A DNA stretch of 64,000 nucleotides from Bacteriovorax stolpii (lineage in GTDB: Bacteria; Bdellovibrionota; Bacteriovoracia; Bacteriovoracales; Bacteriovoracaceae), in assembly GCA_945883845.1 (NCBI GenBank), contig CAMCYI010000019.1:1-64000 (forward strand). The letters run 5' to 3'. Position 1 is the stretch's first letter, and each line of letters opens with the position of its first letter. A model generated the notes under the pieces. That model was not told the DNA's origin. It made no database searches and saw only the letters and a list, made by a program, of their open reading frames with translations. Positions 17,895-27,198 of the stretch are shown here, piece by piece. The translations under genes were made by a program, and so were the position numbers.

Positions 17895-18041
17895 ATGAGA
17901 AACTCACTTCTTTTAATCATTCTCGCACTCCTGACTACGGCACTGAATCCGTCGATGTCTTTTCGCTCAGGCGCATTGGAAGGGTTTTCAAGGATTTTTT
18001 CGATTTTGCCAGGTCTGAAGAATATGCAGATAGAGTTTTAG
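17895..18041 (+). CDS. possible 48-residue small exported or membrane peptide
   Basis: An ATG frame of 48 codons divergent from the TetR gene. It starts MRNSLLLIILALL, a signal-peptide-like or membrane-helix segment, followed by a short polar tail ending NMQIEF. The ribosome-binding site is weak (AAAAAG). Its position directly behind a TetR gene fits a small regulated peptide, but there is no homology evidence and chance is possible. Confidence 0.35.
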   Translation: MRNSLLLIILALLTTALNPSMSFRSGALEGFSRIFSILPGLKNMQIEF

Positions 18042-18062
18042 GGAGGCGACTTCTCACCTCCC
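18041..18062. terminator. hairpin between the small frame and the E1 stop
   Basis: GGGAGG / CCTCCC inverted repeat (18041-18046 with 18057-18062). Neither strand has a long T tract, so termination in either direction is tentative. Confidence 0.35.
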
Positions 18063-18069
18063 TTGGAAC

Positions 18070-20241
18070 TTAGTACTGAAGAAGTTTTCTTAAAGCTTCT
18101 GCGACATCACTTGTCTGAGGAAGAATGACTTCCTCGAGGTCCGGACAGTAAGCAACGTGAACATCTTTTGAGGCCACACGAAGTATCGGAGCATCGAGAA
18201 GATTGAAGCACTCTTCATTTACACGAGCTGCGATCTCACCTGCGTAACCAGAAGTCTTGTGCTCTTCATGACAGACGAGAAGGCGGTGTGTTTTCCCGAG
18301 AGATTTTTTCACAGCTTCGAAGTCAAAAGGAGATATCGTACGGGCATCGAGAATCTCAACTGTCTTGCCAGTCTCTTTCTCAATTTCTTTCGCAGCTTCA
18401 ACTGATTTCTGAACGAGAGCACCCCAACAAACGATTGTTGCGTCTTTCCCTTCTTTCACTACGCGGGCTTTTCCGAATGGAATCATGTATTCCTCACCCG
18501 GATCAGCAGAGCGGTTGTAGCCCTGATAGTAAAGGTGTTTGTGCTCGAGGAAGAGAACAGGGTCATCACAACGAATCGCTGTTCTGAGCAGCCCCATGGC
18601 ATCGAGAGCGTTCGAAGGATAAACAACATGAACACCCGGCGTGTGCGTAAAAAGAGATTCCCCTGACTGAGAGTGATAGATGGCCCCTCCACGAAGGTAA
18701 CCACCAATTGGAACACGAATCACCATTGGACATTTATAGTCACCACCGGAGCGGTAACGTGTCGTCGTCATTTCATTTTTAATCTGCATGTAAGCAGTCC
18801 AGATATAATCAAAGAACTGAATCTCTACAACTGGCTTGAGCCCTCTCATCGCCATCCCGATAGCACGTCCGATGATGTTTGCTTCTGCGAGCGGAGAATT
18901 GAAAACCTGTCCGGGTTTTGCAGCTTTCTGTACACCGTGAGTAACCTTGAACACTCCACCCTTGCCTTTCAGGTCCGGGTTTTCGTATTTTTCCACTTCC
19001 GTGAAGTCAGCGACATCTTCGCCGAAAACCATCATGAGTGGATTTTTTTTGATTTCAGATTTCAATGTCATATTGATAGCAGTCGCGAGAGGAATGTCTT
19101 CCTTGCCTGACATCATGGCATCTGAATTAAAGTCATCAGACTTGGGATCAACATCCGGAGAATACAGATGGTCCATGTATGTTGATTTATCAGGCCAGGC
19201 CACTTCGAGAGCTTTTGTCATGGCGTCGCGGACTTCTTTAGAAACGATATCAAGTGCTGCTTTTGTTTCTTCAGCAGTCATAAGTCCCGTTTCGTTCAGA
19301 AAGCGCGGAAATGAATTAAAGACGTCACGAAAAGACTCATCAGCGAGATCCTCTTTCGTACGGTAGAAGCCATGATCATCTGAGAGTGAGTGTGAATAAG
19401 GTCGAGTCACTGTAGCATGAACGAGACATGGACCATGTCCAGCACGAACGTATTTCTCAGCATCTACCATGGTATCGTAAGATTCGATCGGACAGTTACC
19501 ATCACAAACGAAAATCTTGAGACCAGGAAAATTGTTAAGTGCTTTGGAGATCGATCCACCTGGAGTATTGACCCAAGTCGGAGTTGAGATCGCGTATCCA
19601 TTATCTTCTACCATGAACATCACGGGAAGTTTGTTCACACAAGCTGTCGTGATGCCCTCCCAGAATTCACCCTGTGAAGTTGTTCCGTCACCACAAGAAA
19701 CATAAACGATTTCATTCGTGTTGTAGTCCGGAGAATTTTTCACTTTCATTTTCTTAAGATGAAGGCCCGCTTCAGCGACACCACATGCCTGAAGGAACTG
19801 AGTTCCTGTGCATGATGATTTTGAAACGATGTTGAGTTTAACGTTACCCCAGTGAGCTGGCATCTGGCGGCCGTGAGATGCTGTATCACCAGTGTTCCCA
19901 TTCGCGTGGCAAAGCATTTCAAAGGGAGTTACACCGAGGCCAATGCAAAGAGCACGGTCTCGGTAGTATGGAATGAAAAAATCGTGCTTTGGTTTAAGGA
20001 CTTTTGCGGTAGCTGAGAGAATCCCTTCGTGACCTGCTCCTGAAATCTGAAAGAAAGCTTTGTTCTGCTTCTTCATTGTGATCTCGGCATCATCCGTTTT
20101 TCTGGAAAGGTAGATATTATTCAGGAACCACTGAAGGTCTTTTTTTGTGATCTTGTGCTTCTTGATCAGAGCAAGCTTGTGCTCATTACGTTCATTAGAT
20201 TTCACTCCGCCGGCCTCTGTTTCATTCGTGTTTGTGCGCAT
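18070..20241 (-). CDS. fused alpha/beta E1 of a 2-oxoacid (branched-chain type) dehydrogenase
   Basis: 723 residues combine both E1 subunits. The alpha half (about 30-385) carries the thiamine diphosphate motif GDGTTSQGEFWE...EDNGYAI (184-217) and a phosphorylation-loop-like RPYSHSLSDDHG. The beta half (about 395-723) begins with a catalytic-region FGEDVAD and contains GAIYHSQS and the C-terminal transketolase domain. It decarboxylates a 2-oxoacid and passes the acyl group to E2; E2 and E3 are not in the window. Branched-chain 2-oxoacid specificity is suggested by the alpha-beta architecture but is not proven. An AAGGA ribosome-binding site supports the ATG. It appears monocistronic. Confidence 0.88.
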   Translation of the reverse strand: MRTNTNETEAGGVKSNERNEHKLALIKKHKITKKDLQWFLNNIYLSRKTDDAEITMKKQNKAFFQISGAGHEGILSATAKVLKPKHDFFIPYYRDRALCIGLGVTPFEMLCHANGNTGDTASHGRQMPAHWGNVKLNIVSKSSCTGTQFLQACGVAEAGLHLKKMKVKNSPDYNTNEIVYVSCGDGTTSQGEFWEGITTACVNKLPVMFMVEDNGYAISTPTWVNTPGGSISKALNNFPGLKIFVCDGNCPIESYDTMVDAEKYVRAGHGPCLVHATVTRPYSHSLSDDHGFYRTKEDLADESFRDVFNSFPRFLNETGLMTAEETKAALDIVSKEVRDAMTKALEVAWPDKSTYMDHLYSPDVDPKSDDFNSDAMMSGKEDIPLATAINMTLKSEIKKNPLMMVFGEDVADFTEVEKYENPDLKGKGGVFKVTHGVQKAAKPGQVFNSPLAEANIIGRAIGMAMRGLKPVVEIQFFDYIWTAYMQIKNEMTTTRYRSGGDYKCPMVIRVPIGGYLRGGAIYHSQSGESLFTHTPGVHVVYPSNALDAMGLLRTAIRCDDPVLFLEHKHLYYQGYNRSADPGEEYMIPFGKARVVKEGKDATIVCWGALVQKSVEAAKEIEKETGKTVEILDARTISPFDFEAVKKSLGKTHRLLVCHEEHKTSGYAGEIAARVNEECFNLLDAPILRVASKDVHVAYCPDLEEVILPQTSDVAEALRKLLQY

Positions 20242-20309
20242 GGTAATTCCTTAGAAAGATGGTGTCATCATACCTAAGGAGAGAGGGAAAATCCACTTTG
20301 GGAGGGTGA

Positions 20310-21005
20310 TTACCGGGACTTTTCTACATGATGGAATCTGAATAATTTCTCGACGTAGACCCCGTGGGCACGGACATTAAGGTACAAGACCACATTATGC
20401 TCAGGGTAAGTCATCGTAAATTCCCAGACGCCCTGTTTTACGTGCACCATATCCTCGATTTCTGCCAGTCCATCAGGGTCCACAATGATTTCAGGAGTGG
20501 TGGGTATTTCAACCCCCTTGCCGGTCTTGTCGTTGAGGTTAAGCTGAAATTTGGCACGGTGTTTTCGTTTAGAAAGGAGCTTGAGCTTCGTCATTTTTTT
20601 ATCGACGGGCGCCATGCTCAGCTTGAACTGCTCTTTCATTAACTTGCCATGAACATAAACGTCGAGTTGTTTCTGCGAAAACTCTTTTGTCGTATCTACT
20701 TTCAGATAATACCGACCACGCAATTGTCTCACTAATTTGAAATCTACTTTTTCCGACTTGTCTTGCTTCAGTTCAATGTCGCGCTCTTCAACATCTGTGT
20801 AACGACCGACCTTATTTTTAAGCTGGAGATAGAAATAGTAATGTAGGATGCCATCTTCATTTTCTGGTGGAAATAATCTCACCATACTCTGCTCTTTTGA
20901 GATGTCGTCAAAGAAGAAGTCAGTATCGATCGAAGCGGGTTGTCGGAGTGGTGCCTCAGCACACGAGAATAAGATGAATAAGAATATAAGTGGCAGAACC
21001 TTCAT
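20310..21005 (-). CDS. lipoprotein of unknown function
   Basis: 231 residues. The N-terminus MKVLPLIFLFILFSC is a clear type II signal with the lipidation Cys at 15. The rest is beta-strand-rich with many Lys and Arg, like an Ig-type envelope domain. No family is recognised. It lies between the fused E1 and a secreted subtilase, all on the same strand but with gaps of 60-140 bp, so operon membership is uncertain. Confidence 0.8.
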   Translation of the reverse strand: MKVLPLIFLFILFSCAEAPLRQPASIDTDFFFDDISKEQSMVRLFPPENEDGILHYYFYLQLKNKVGRYTDVEERDIELKQDKSEKVDFKLVRQLRGRYYLKVDTTKEFSQKQLDVYVHGKLMKEQFKLSMAPVDKKMTKLKLLSKRKHRAKFQLNLNDKTGKGVEIPTTPEIIVDPDGLAEIEDMVHVKQGVWEFTMTYPEHNVVLYLNVRAHGVYVEKLFRFHHVEKSR

Positions 21006-21103
21006 ATCTGACCGTATCGGTTAACAATATGAAAGCTTGATCAAAAAGGTCGTTAAAGTACTGAAGTTTGGACTGAAGAGGTAAATGATTAATAAAACAT
21101 TAT

Positions 21104-21135
21104 CCAGAGCGGAAAAAACAATTTCCCCGCTCTGG
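21104..21135 (-). terminator. terminator-like hairpin after the subtilase gene
   Basis: Nine-bp stem CCAGAGCGG / CCGCTCTGG around a 14-nt loop, starting 6 nt beyond the subtilase stop. The T tract after it on the minus strand is interrupted, so the strength is uncertain. Confidence 0.6.
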
Positions 21136-21141
21136 AAATGC

Positions 21142-22875
21142 CTATTTTTTGAGCACTTTTACGGCCTCAACTACGTCAGTGATCGCACCAATCGTAGAGA
21201 GGTTACTGAACAATGTGAGAGTCTCAGTTCCAGGAATTTTCACCTGAAGCTTTGGATAGCGGCGACCTGTATCGAGAATGAGTGCTTTGAGGGCCTCAGC
21301 ATCCAAAGAAGAGTCGTGAGCAAGAATGAGAGCAGCTACACCGGCAGCAGCAGGTGTTGCCATTGATGTACCGGACTTGAGTCCGTATTCGTTATCAGGA
21401 ATAGTTGAATTGATATCAACACCAGGAGCGAAGATATCGACCGTTTTTTTACCGAAGTTAGAGAATACCGCCGGAAGTGAAGGGCCTTTCTGAAACGATG
21501 AAGCGCCGATCTCAAGCCAGTTCTTGAATTCAATACCGGCTTTGTCACTACGGCTTGGGTAGCTTGGTAAAATGTCATTATTCTTACTATCGTTACCTGC
21601 AGCGTGAAGGAGAAGAACTCCTTTGCTCTCGGCGTATCTCATGGCTTCATCCACAACACTTTTCTTTGGAGAATAGGCCTTACCAAAACTCATGTTAATA
21701 ATCTTTGCACCATTATCAACGGCGTAACGAATTCCGTTAGCAACATCTTTATCTCTTTCATCACCATCAGGAACCACACGAACTGCCATGATTTTTACTC
21801 TCGTAGCCACACCTTTCATGCCGATTGAATTATCTCTTCTTGCAGCGATAATCCCTGAAACGTGAGTACCGTGACCAGAATCCGGGCCAATAACATCATT
21901 GTTCCCGTAAATTTTTTCTTTCACGTTGCCATAGTTATCTTTAACGATGTCACGCGTGTTAAGAGATTCATTGTAGTGAAATTTAAGACGATTGCCGTAA
22001 GCAGCGAGGACTCGATTGAGTCTTGCCTCAGTGAGGTTGTTACTGAGGAGCTTGATCATGTCTGCTTTTGCCTGAACAACAACGGGATCTACGCTTTCAA
22101 CAGCTCTAACGTTTTCAAGTGTGATCGCTACAACTCCAGCTGCTTTCAGGATTTCTGCACTTGAACGATAAAGAGCAAGTCTCTCAGTGTAAGTTGCAAC
22201 AACAGTCTGAGCTTCGGCCTGAGCTTCAGACACTTCTTTACTGAGTGTATCAAGGTAAGCAGTCTGAGCATCGCTCATCGATTCACCGAGATCTTCAAGA
22301 GTTGCTTTGAGTTTTTTCATGCGGGCAAGTTCACGTGTCACTTCAAGGTTATCACCGCCAACCTGGGCCGCAGGATTTCCTTTTTTGAGGCGCAAACCAT
22401 TTTCAAGAGCTGTATCTTCTACGATCGTGGCCATCCCATCAGGTCCACCGATGAAGTTCCATCCGAAGACGTCATCGGTATAACCGTTTTTATCATCATC
22501 AATTCCGTTATCAGGAATTTCGCCTTTGTTAATCCAGATTTGCCCTTGAAGATCTTCATGGTTTACATCAACACCAGAATCGACAACGGCGACGATAATC
22601 TCCTCGGCTTCAGGGTCACCAAAAAGTGTATAAGCTTCTTCCGAACGAACACCTTCTGAGCCATCGGCTGGGGAAAGGTTAAACCAGTTATCAGGAGCTC
22701 CGAAGAGAGATGGCTGGAGGAGATTTCCTTTCGCATCTTTCAGAACGTATACGGACTCATTGGCCGTAAATGAATGAAGAAGAACCTGTTCTTTTGGAAT
22801 CACGGCCTGTTTTGCAAAAGCCGAGCTGAAAGTGAGAGGAAGTGCGAGAGCAAGAATTTTAACTTTGTTATTCAT
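21142..22875 (-). CDS. exported S8 (subtilisin-like) serine protease with a long insertion
   Basis: The start at 22875 is chosen over an upstream in-frame one because AAAGGGG precedes it and a signal peptide begins there (MNNKVKILALALPLTFSSAFA). The catalytic triad is complete: Asp99 in VVDSGVDVNHED, His335 in GHGTHVSG, Ser in SGTSMATPAAAG. The oxyanion Asn is in HAAGND. Between Asp and His is an insertion of about 170 residues (about 155-325) that is helical and Ala/Glu-rich with coiled-coil character; classic subtilisins have about 30 residues here. No long propeptide is evident. The protease is probably secreted or periplasmic. Confidence 0.92.
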   Translation of the reverse strand: MNNKVKILALALPLTFSSAFAKQAVIPKEQVLLHSFTANESVYVLKDAKGNLLQPSLFGAPDNWFNLSPADGSEGVRSEEAYTLFGDPEAEEIIVAVVDSGVDVNHEDLQGQIWINKGEIPDNGIDDDKNGYTDDVFGWNFIGGPDGMATIVEDTALENGLRLKKGNPAAQVGGDNLEVTRELARMKKLKATLEDLGESMSDAQTAYLDTLSKEVSEAQAEAQTVVATYTERLALYRSSAEILKAAGVVAITLENVRAVESVDPVVVQAKADMIKLLSNNLTEARLNRVLAAYGNRLKFHYNESLNTRDIVKDNYGNVKEKIYGNNDVIGPDSGHGTHVSGIIAARRDNSIGMKGVATRVKIMAVRVVPDGDERDKDVANGIRYAVDNGAKIINMSFGKAYSPKKSVVDEAMRYAESKGVLLLHAAGNDSKNNDILPSYPSRSDKAGIEFKNWLEIGASSFQKGPSLPAVFSNFGKKTVDIFAPGVDINSTIPDNEYGLKSGTSMATPAAAGVAALILAHDSSLDAEALKALILDTGRRYPKLQVKIPGTETLTLFSNLSTIGAITDVVEAVKVLKK

Positions 22876-22963
22876 AGAAACCCCTTTCCGATAAGAATGG
22901 GGCAATCTACGTCAAATCCTGATCAGCAGCTGTAATTATGTAAAAATTTCACCATGATCGGGT

Positions 22964-24247
22964 CTAAAAACTTTCACCATGCTGAGATAAATCGAGGCCT
23001 TCCATTTCTTCCGCTTCGCTCACACGCATCGGTCTGATCAGGCTTGTTACCTTATAAAGGATATAAGAAGCCCCGAAGCAGTAAACCATCACAATAACGA
23101 GGGCCACAAGATGCATCAGAAATGTCTTATGCTGACCCGCCAGAAGTCCCACATCTTTGGCAAAAACGCCCGTGAGAATCATACCCACAATTCCTCCCAG
23201 GCCATGACACGGAAAGACATCCAGAGTATCATCAATTTCCGTTTTCGCTTTCAGCGAGAGCGCGAAATTTGAAATCAAAGCAGTAAAGAAACCGATTAAT
23301 ATAGAGGCTCCAATGGTGACAAATCCGGCTGCCGGAGTAATCGCCACAAGGCCTACAACTGCACCGATACAAGCGCCGGTGGCTGAAACTTTTTTATTCT
23401 GAACACCGTCAAGAAACATCCATGTGATCATGGCCACAGCAGATGCCGTATTCGTATTGAGGAATGCGAGGATGGCGGTTTCATTAGCAGCAAGGGATGA
23501 GCCCGCATTAAAGCCGAACCAACCAAACCAGAGAAGACCAGTTCCGAGAATCACAAAAGGAATCTGCTCTGCCTGATGTGATATTTTCTTTCGAGGACCC
23601 AAGAAAATAGAGCCAGCGAGTGCGGCCATGCCGGCAGAGATATGAACAACCGTTCCGCCTGCAAAATCCAGAACACCCCAGTTTCTGAGGAGACCATCAG
23701 GATGCCAGGTCATGTGCGCGAGTGGGGCATAGATAAATATCGAGAAAAGAACCATGAAAATGAGATAAGAAGAAAATTTCACACGTTCAGCAAAAGCACC
23801 GCTGATGAGCGCCGGCGTAATGATAGCAAACTTCAACTGAAAAAGCGCAAAGAGGGCGAATGGTATCGTCGGTGAAAAATCCGGATGGGTGTACATACCC
23901 ACTCCACGAAACATAAAGAAAGTCATCGGGTTCCCGATAATACCGTGGAACGACTCTCCAAAGCTGAGAGAGAATCCAACAGCAACCCAAGTCACTGAAA
24001 TAACCCCGAGTGCCACCATCGATTGCATCATGGTCGATATGATATTTTTCTTTCTGACCATTCCTCCGTAAAAGAATGAAAGACCAGGAGTCATGAGAAG
24101 AACAAGTCCGGAAGCTGTGAGCAACCATGCCACATCACCGGGAACAATTGGTCCGCCTCTTTTGACTTGCTCTATTTCCGGAAGGAACGTTGCAAGTAGT
24201 CCGCATAGAAATATCAGGACCAGGTGAATGAGGTAAATACGGCGCAT
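22964..24247 (-). CDS. amtB: ammonium transporter (Amt/MEP/Rh family)
   Basis: 427 residues with about eleven membrane helices. Family motifs include FYGGMVRKKN, the first pore histidine in PLAHMTWHPDG, DFAGGTVVHISAG, and the second in FPCHGLGGIVG. The cytoplasmic tail ends in a short acidic segment like that known to contact GlnK in other species. GAGGA precedes the ATG by about 8 nt. No glnK/PII gene is adjacent, unlike the common glnK-amtB pair, so regulation by a PII protein would have to come from elsewhere. Confidence 0.95.
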   Translation of the reverse strand: MRRIYLIHLVLIFLCGLLATFLPEIEQVKRGGPIVPGDVAWLLTASGLVLLMTPGLSFFYGGMVRKKNIISTMMQSMVALGVISVTWVAVGFSLSFGESFHGIIGNPMTFFMFRGVGMYTHPDFSPTIPFALFALFQLKFAIITPALISGAFAERVKFSSYLIFMVLFSIFIYAPLAHMTWHPDGLLRNWGVLDFAGGTVVHISAGMAALAGSIFLGPRKKISHQAEQIPFVILGTGLLWFGWFGFNAGSSLAANETAILAFLNTNTASAVAMITWMFLDGVQNKKVSATGACIGAVVGLVAITPAAGFVTIGASILIGFFTALISNFALSLKAKTEIDDTLDVFPCHGLGGIVGMILTGVFAKDVGLLAGQHKTFLMHLVALVIVMVYCFGASYILYKVTSLIRPMRVSEAEEMEGLDLSQHGESF

Positions 24248-24320
24248 GCAACATCCTCTGTAGTGTTCTCATTAAATTTTAATGTCAGTCTGGATGTGAG
24301 TATAGGAAGAAATTCGATGT

Positions 24321-24350
24321 GGACCAGAAGAAGAAGAAATCCTCTGGTCC
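24321..24350 (-). terminator. possible terminator hairpin after the radical SAM gene
   Basis: GGACCAGA / TCTGGTCC inverted repeat with a 14-nt purine-rich loop, 26 nt beyond the stop at 24376. It lacks a T tract, so it may be only a transcript-stabilising hairpin. Confidence 0.35.
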
Positions 24351-24375
24351 TATAGCGGTTAGCTTAGAAAAAAGA

Positions 24376-27090
24376 CTAAGAATTAAGCTCGATGGCGATC
24401 TTGATAGGCCTGTCGACCTGAAGACCTGAGACATTCAACATCTCGACGATCTCTGAAGGCCGGACACCAGTACCTTGTTTTACATGCGTAGTGATCAAGA
24501 CACCAGAAGTGCGACAAGGAGAAACCTCATCGATGATCTCCATGAGCGATTCAGGAAGTGTAAGTGAGCTTTCTTTCATCTCGATAATAAGTGGACGGAT
24601 ATCCTTCTCAAAGAAGGCCTCATCCTTTTTCGAGAACGACTTGATCAAAATTTTGTCTGAACCCGAAAGTGAGCTCAGGACATCAGCAGTAACCGCGCCA
24701 CCTTTCACTGGAATAAAATATGTGAAAGAACGGGCAGAATCCTGGATAGATGGAGTCTTGCTGTTAATAATCGTAATCTCTTTAAAGATAATTCCCGGCT
24801 CAGAATGCTTCTGAAGTAACTGAAGGATAGAATCGAAATCATTCCATTCAACAGGCACACGAACGTCAAAATACTCAGAGAGTGAACTGATACCCAGGGT
24901 AAGTGCCGGTCCAAATGAGAGAAGTGGCTTGAGATTGTATCCTTCTGAATAAAGAGTTTCCATTCCGGAGCGCTTAAAGATGCGGGCCATGACCTTCTGA
25001 AGATCCAGGTGAGAAATGAAAGTGATAGGGCCTAGTTTTGAGAACTCAATACGATACTTAAAGCCAAGCGCCTGGTTACGTTTCTCGCGCATCTCGGCGA
25101 TATCTTTTTTTAGCACTGCAGGCGGAACATAAGGCTCATCTTTAACGGCATCCATTCCTACCAGGAAGTCCCGGCGTTCCTTAACCATACCTTTCAGGTC
25201 ACAGGCCACTCCACAATGATAACAAACGAGTTTTTTCTTATCGATATCAAAAGTTTTTTCAAGCGTTTCAAGATTTGAATGGTGAACAATCATCCCCGCA
25301 ACTTTTCCACATGGGGGCGAGAGTCGATTGTGAAGAGATTTTTTCCATTCAATTTCGAGGAATCTGTCCGTGAGACCAACATCAATATGATCCCATGCAA
25401 GCTTTCCATTCATCGGAATAGTACCCAGAAAAATTTCTGTATCCAGACCAGAGTCCTCAACACATTTCACCCACAATGGGTAATTAAACGTTTCATCCCA
25501 ACCATCAAAACGTGCGCCACCCTTCCATGCATTGTAGATGATATCGGCAATACGACGGTCACCACGGGCAACAATTCCCTCGAGTGCAGAGATTTTTGAA
25601 AAATGCTTGCGGAAGTTAAGGCGATATTTTTCTGCGTAATCCTTAAGCATGTTCTGCTTTCTTTCAATCTCCGGAAGCGTAATCATATTAGCCCACTGAA
25701 AAGGCGTATGTGGCTTCGGAACAAATGAAGAAACTGAAACTGTCAAAGTTGGGTTTCTTACGCCACACTCTGTTGCTTTCTGACGTGCCTTGCCAGCTGT
25801 TTCCATGATCGCGATAACATCTGAATCATCTTCTGTCGGAAGACCAATCATGAAGTAGAGCTTCATTTTCGTCCATCCACGTGAGAACACAGAAACGGCA
25901 GTTTTGAGAAGATCTTCTTCTGAAACGTTTTTATTGATGACGTCTCTCATGCGCTGAGATCCCGCTTCAGGAGCAAATGTAAGCGATGAGTTTTTTACTT
26001 CGGCGAGTTTATCCAGAATTCTTTCATCAAGTCCGTAAGCACGAAGCGAAGAAATCCCAAGAGTGGCGTTTTCTGCCTGGAGCTTATCGAGAAGTTCAAT
26101 CACAAGTGGCGTGACAGCAGAGTAATCAGCAGTCGAAAGACATGTGAGTGATGCTTCATCAAAGCCGCCATTCTTGAGACCATCCATCATCATCTTCACG
26201 ACGTTCACAGGATCCCGCTCTCTGACCGGACGATAAATCATACCGGCCTGGCAGAAACGACAGCCTTCCGTACATCCGCGGGCAAGCTCGACCGAGAAAC
26301 GATCGAAGATAGCAGTCATATGTGGGATCGGAGATTTTGTCGGGAACGGGTAAAAAGCAAGGTTATCCACAAAAAAGCGCTGAACTCTTTCAGGAACCAC
26401 ACCCAGATGTTCCGGCAATGGTCCTGTCACAACTTCCATCTGAGTCATGGGATCTATCGCAGTCGCATAAAACTTAGGAACGTAAATCCCCTTCCATGAA
26501 GCAAGGTGAAGAAGGATATCATCTCGCTTCATACCTTGATCACGTGCCTCACCAATAAAATGAGCAATGCGAGCGAAAAGTTTTTCACCATCACCAATGA
26601 CAACGAAATCCATAAATGGCGCTAATGGCTCAGGGTGTGTTGCACATGGGCCGCCACAGATGACGAACGGTTCCTCTTCTCCTCTGTCTTTTGTCCAGAT
26701 GGAAATTCCACCGAGGTCGAGCATATTGAGGATATTCGAGTAACTCATTTCGTACTGAAGCGAAAATCCAACGACGTGAAAATCTTTTAGAGGTTTGAAA
26801 TTTTCAAGAGTCACAAGTTTTAGATCTCGTGATCTGATTTCTTTTTCCATATCGATCCATGGAGCAAAACATCTTTCTGCCAGCATACCCTCATGCTGGT
26901 TGATTTCATCGTAAAGGATTTTCATTCCGAGATGGCTCATACCGATTTCATATGTATCAGGAAAACATAAAGCAACTCTGCTGATTGTCTGATCCCATTT
27001 CTTGCGAATAACAAAATGTTCACCACCGATGTAGCGAGCAGGCTTTTCAACTTTTTCTAAGAATGAAGCGTAAGGATTGTGAGAGGCCAT
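24376..27090 (-). CDS. TIGR03960-type B12-binding radical SAM protein with C-terminal DUF2344
   Basis: About 904 residues. An N-terminal cobalamin-binding-like domain is followed by a radical SAM core with the cluster motif CTEGCRFC. The C-terminal quarter matches the TIGR03936/DUF2344 domain (YRIEFSKLGPITFISHLDL onward), often encoded separately. The start at 27090 is preferred over the in-frame start at 27117 because AGGAG sits 4 nt upstream. In many genomes this gene precedes ribonuclease G and rplU-rpmA; none is here. The family's substrate is unknown, with tRNA or rRNA modification suspected from gene neighbourhoods. Confidence 0.88.
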   Translation of the reverse strand: MASHNPYASFLEKVEKPARYIGGEHFVIRKKWDQTISRVALCFPDTYEIGMSHLGMKILYDEINQHEGMLAERCFAPWIDMEKEIRSRDLKLVTLENFKPLKDFHVVGFSLQYEMSYSNILNMLDLGGISIWTKDRGEEEPFVICGGPCATHPEPLAPFMDFVVIGDGEKLFARIAHFIGEARDQGMKRDDILLHLASWKGIYVPKFYATAIDPMTQMEVVTGPLPEHLGVVPERVQRFFVDNLAFYPFPTKSPIPHMTAIFDRFSVELARGCTEGCRFCQAGMIYRPVRERDPVNVVKMMMDGLKNGGFDEASLTCLSTADYSAVTPLVIELLDKLQAENATLGISSLRAYGLDERILDKLAEVKNSSLTFAPEAGSQRMRDVINKNVSEEDLLKTAVSVFSRGWTKMKLYFMIGLPTEDDSDVIAIMETAGKARQKATECGVRNPTLTVSVSSFVPKPHTPFQWANMITLPEIERKQNMLKDYAEKYRLNFRKHFSKISALEGIVARGDRRIADIIYNAWKGGARFDGWDETFNYPLWVKCVEDSGLDTEIFLGTIPMNGKLAWDHIDVGLTDRFLEIEWKKSLHNRLSPPCGKVAGMIVHHSNLETLEKTFDIDKKKLVCYHCGVACDLKGMVKERRDFLVGMDAVKDEPYVPPAVLKKDIAEMREKRNQALGFKYRIEFSKLGPITFISHLDLQKVMARIFKRSGMETLYSEGYNLKPLLSFGPALTLGISSLSEYFDVRVPVEWNDFDSILQLLQKHSEPGIIFKEITIINSKTPSIQDSARSFTYFIPVKGGAVTADVLSSLSGSDKILIKSFSKKDEAFFEKDIRPLIIEMKESSLTLPESLMEIIDEVSPCRTSGVLITTHVKQGTGVRPSEIVEMLNVSGLQVDRPIKIAIELNS

Positions 27091-27114
27091 GGGGCTCCTG
27101 AAGTTTGTTTGTTT

Positions 27115-27141
27115 CACTCGACGAGTGGAAGGATTCGAACC
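27115..27141 (-). other. tRNA T-arm-like remnant with an adjacent palindrome
   Basis: On the minus strand, GAAGGTTCGAATCCTTC is a perfect T-stem and loop as in a tRNA, followed by CACTCG-T-CGAGTG, an inverted repeat. The D and anticodon arms and a matching 5' acceptor are absent upstream, so this is not a working tRNA gene. It may be a relic of a tRNA 3' end (a frequent integration site) or coincidence. Confidence 0.4.
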
Positions 27142-27198
27142 TTCGTTTTAAGAATGAGGTTAAGTAGCAATATCAGCTGTTTTTGGGAAGATTAAATG

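Noticed and set aside
27118..27190. A full tRNA gene on the minus strand ending at the T-arm-like sequence
   Set aside because: No D arm, anticodon arm or matching 5' acceptor could be found in the required spacing.
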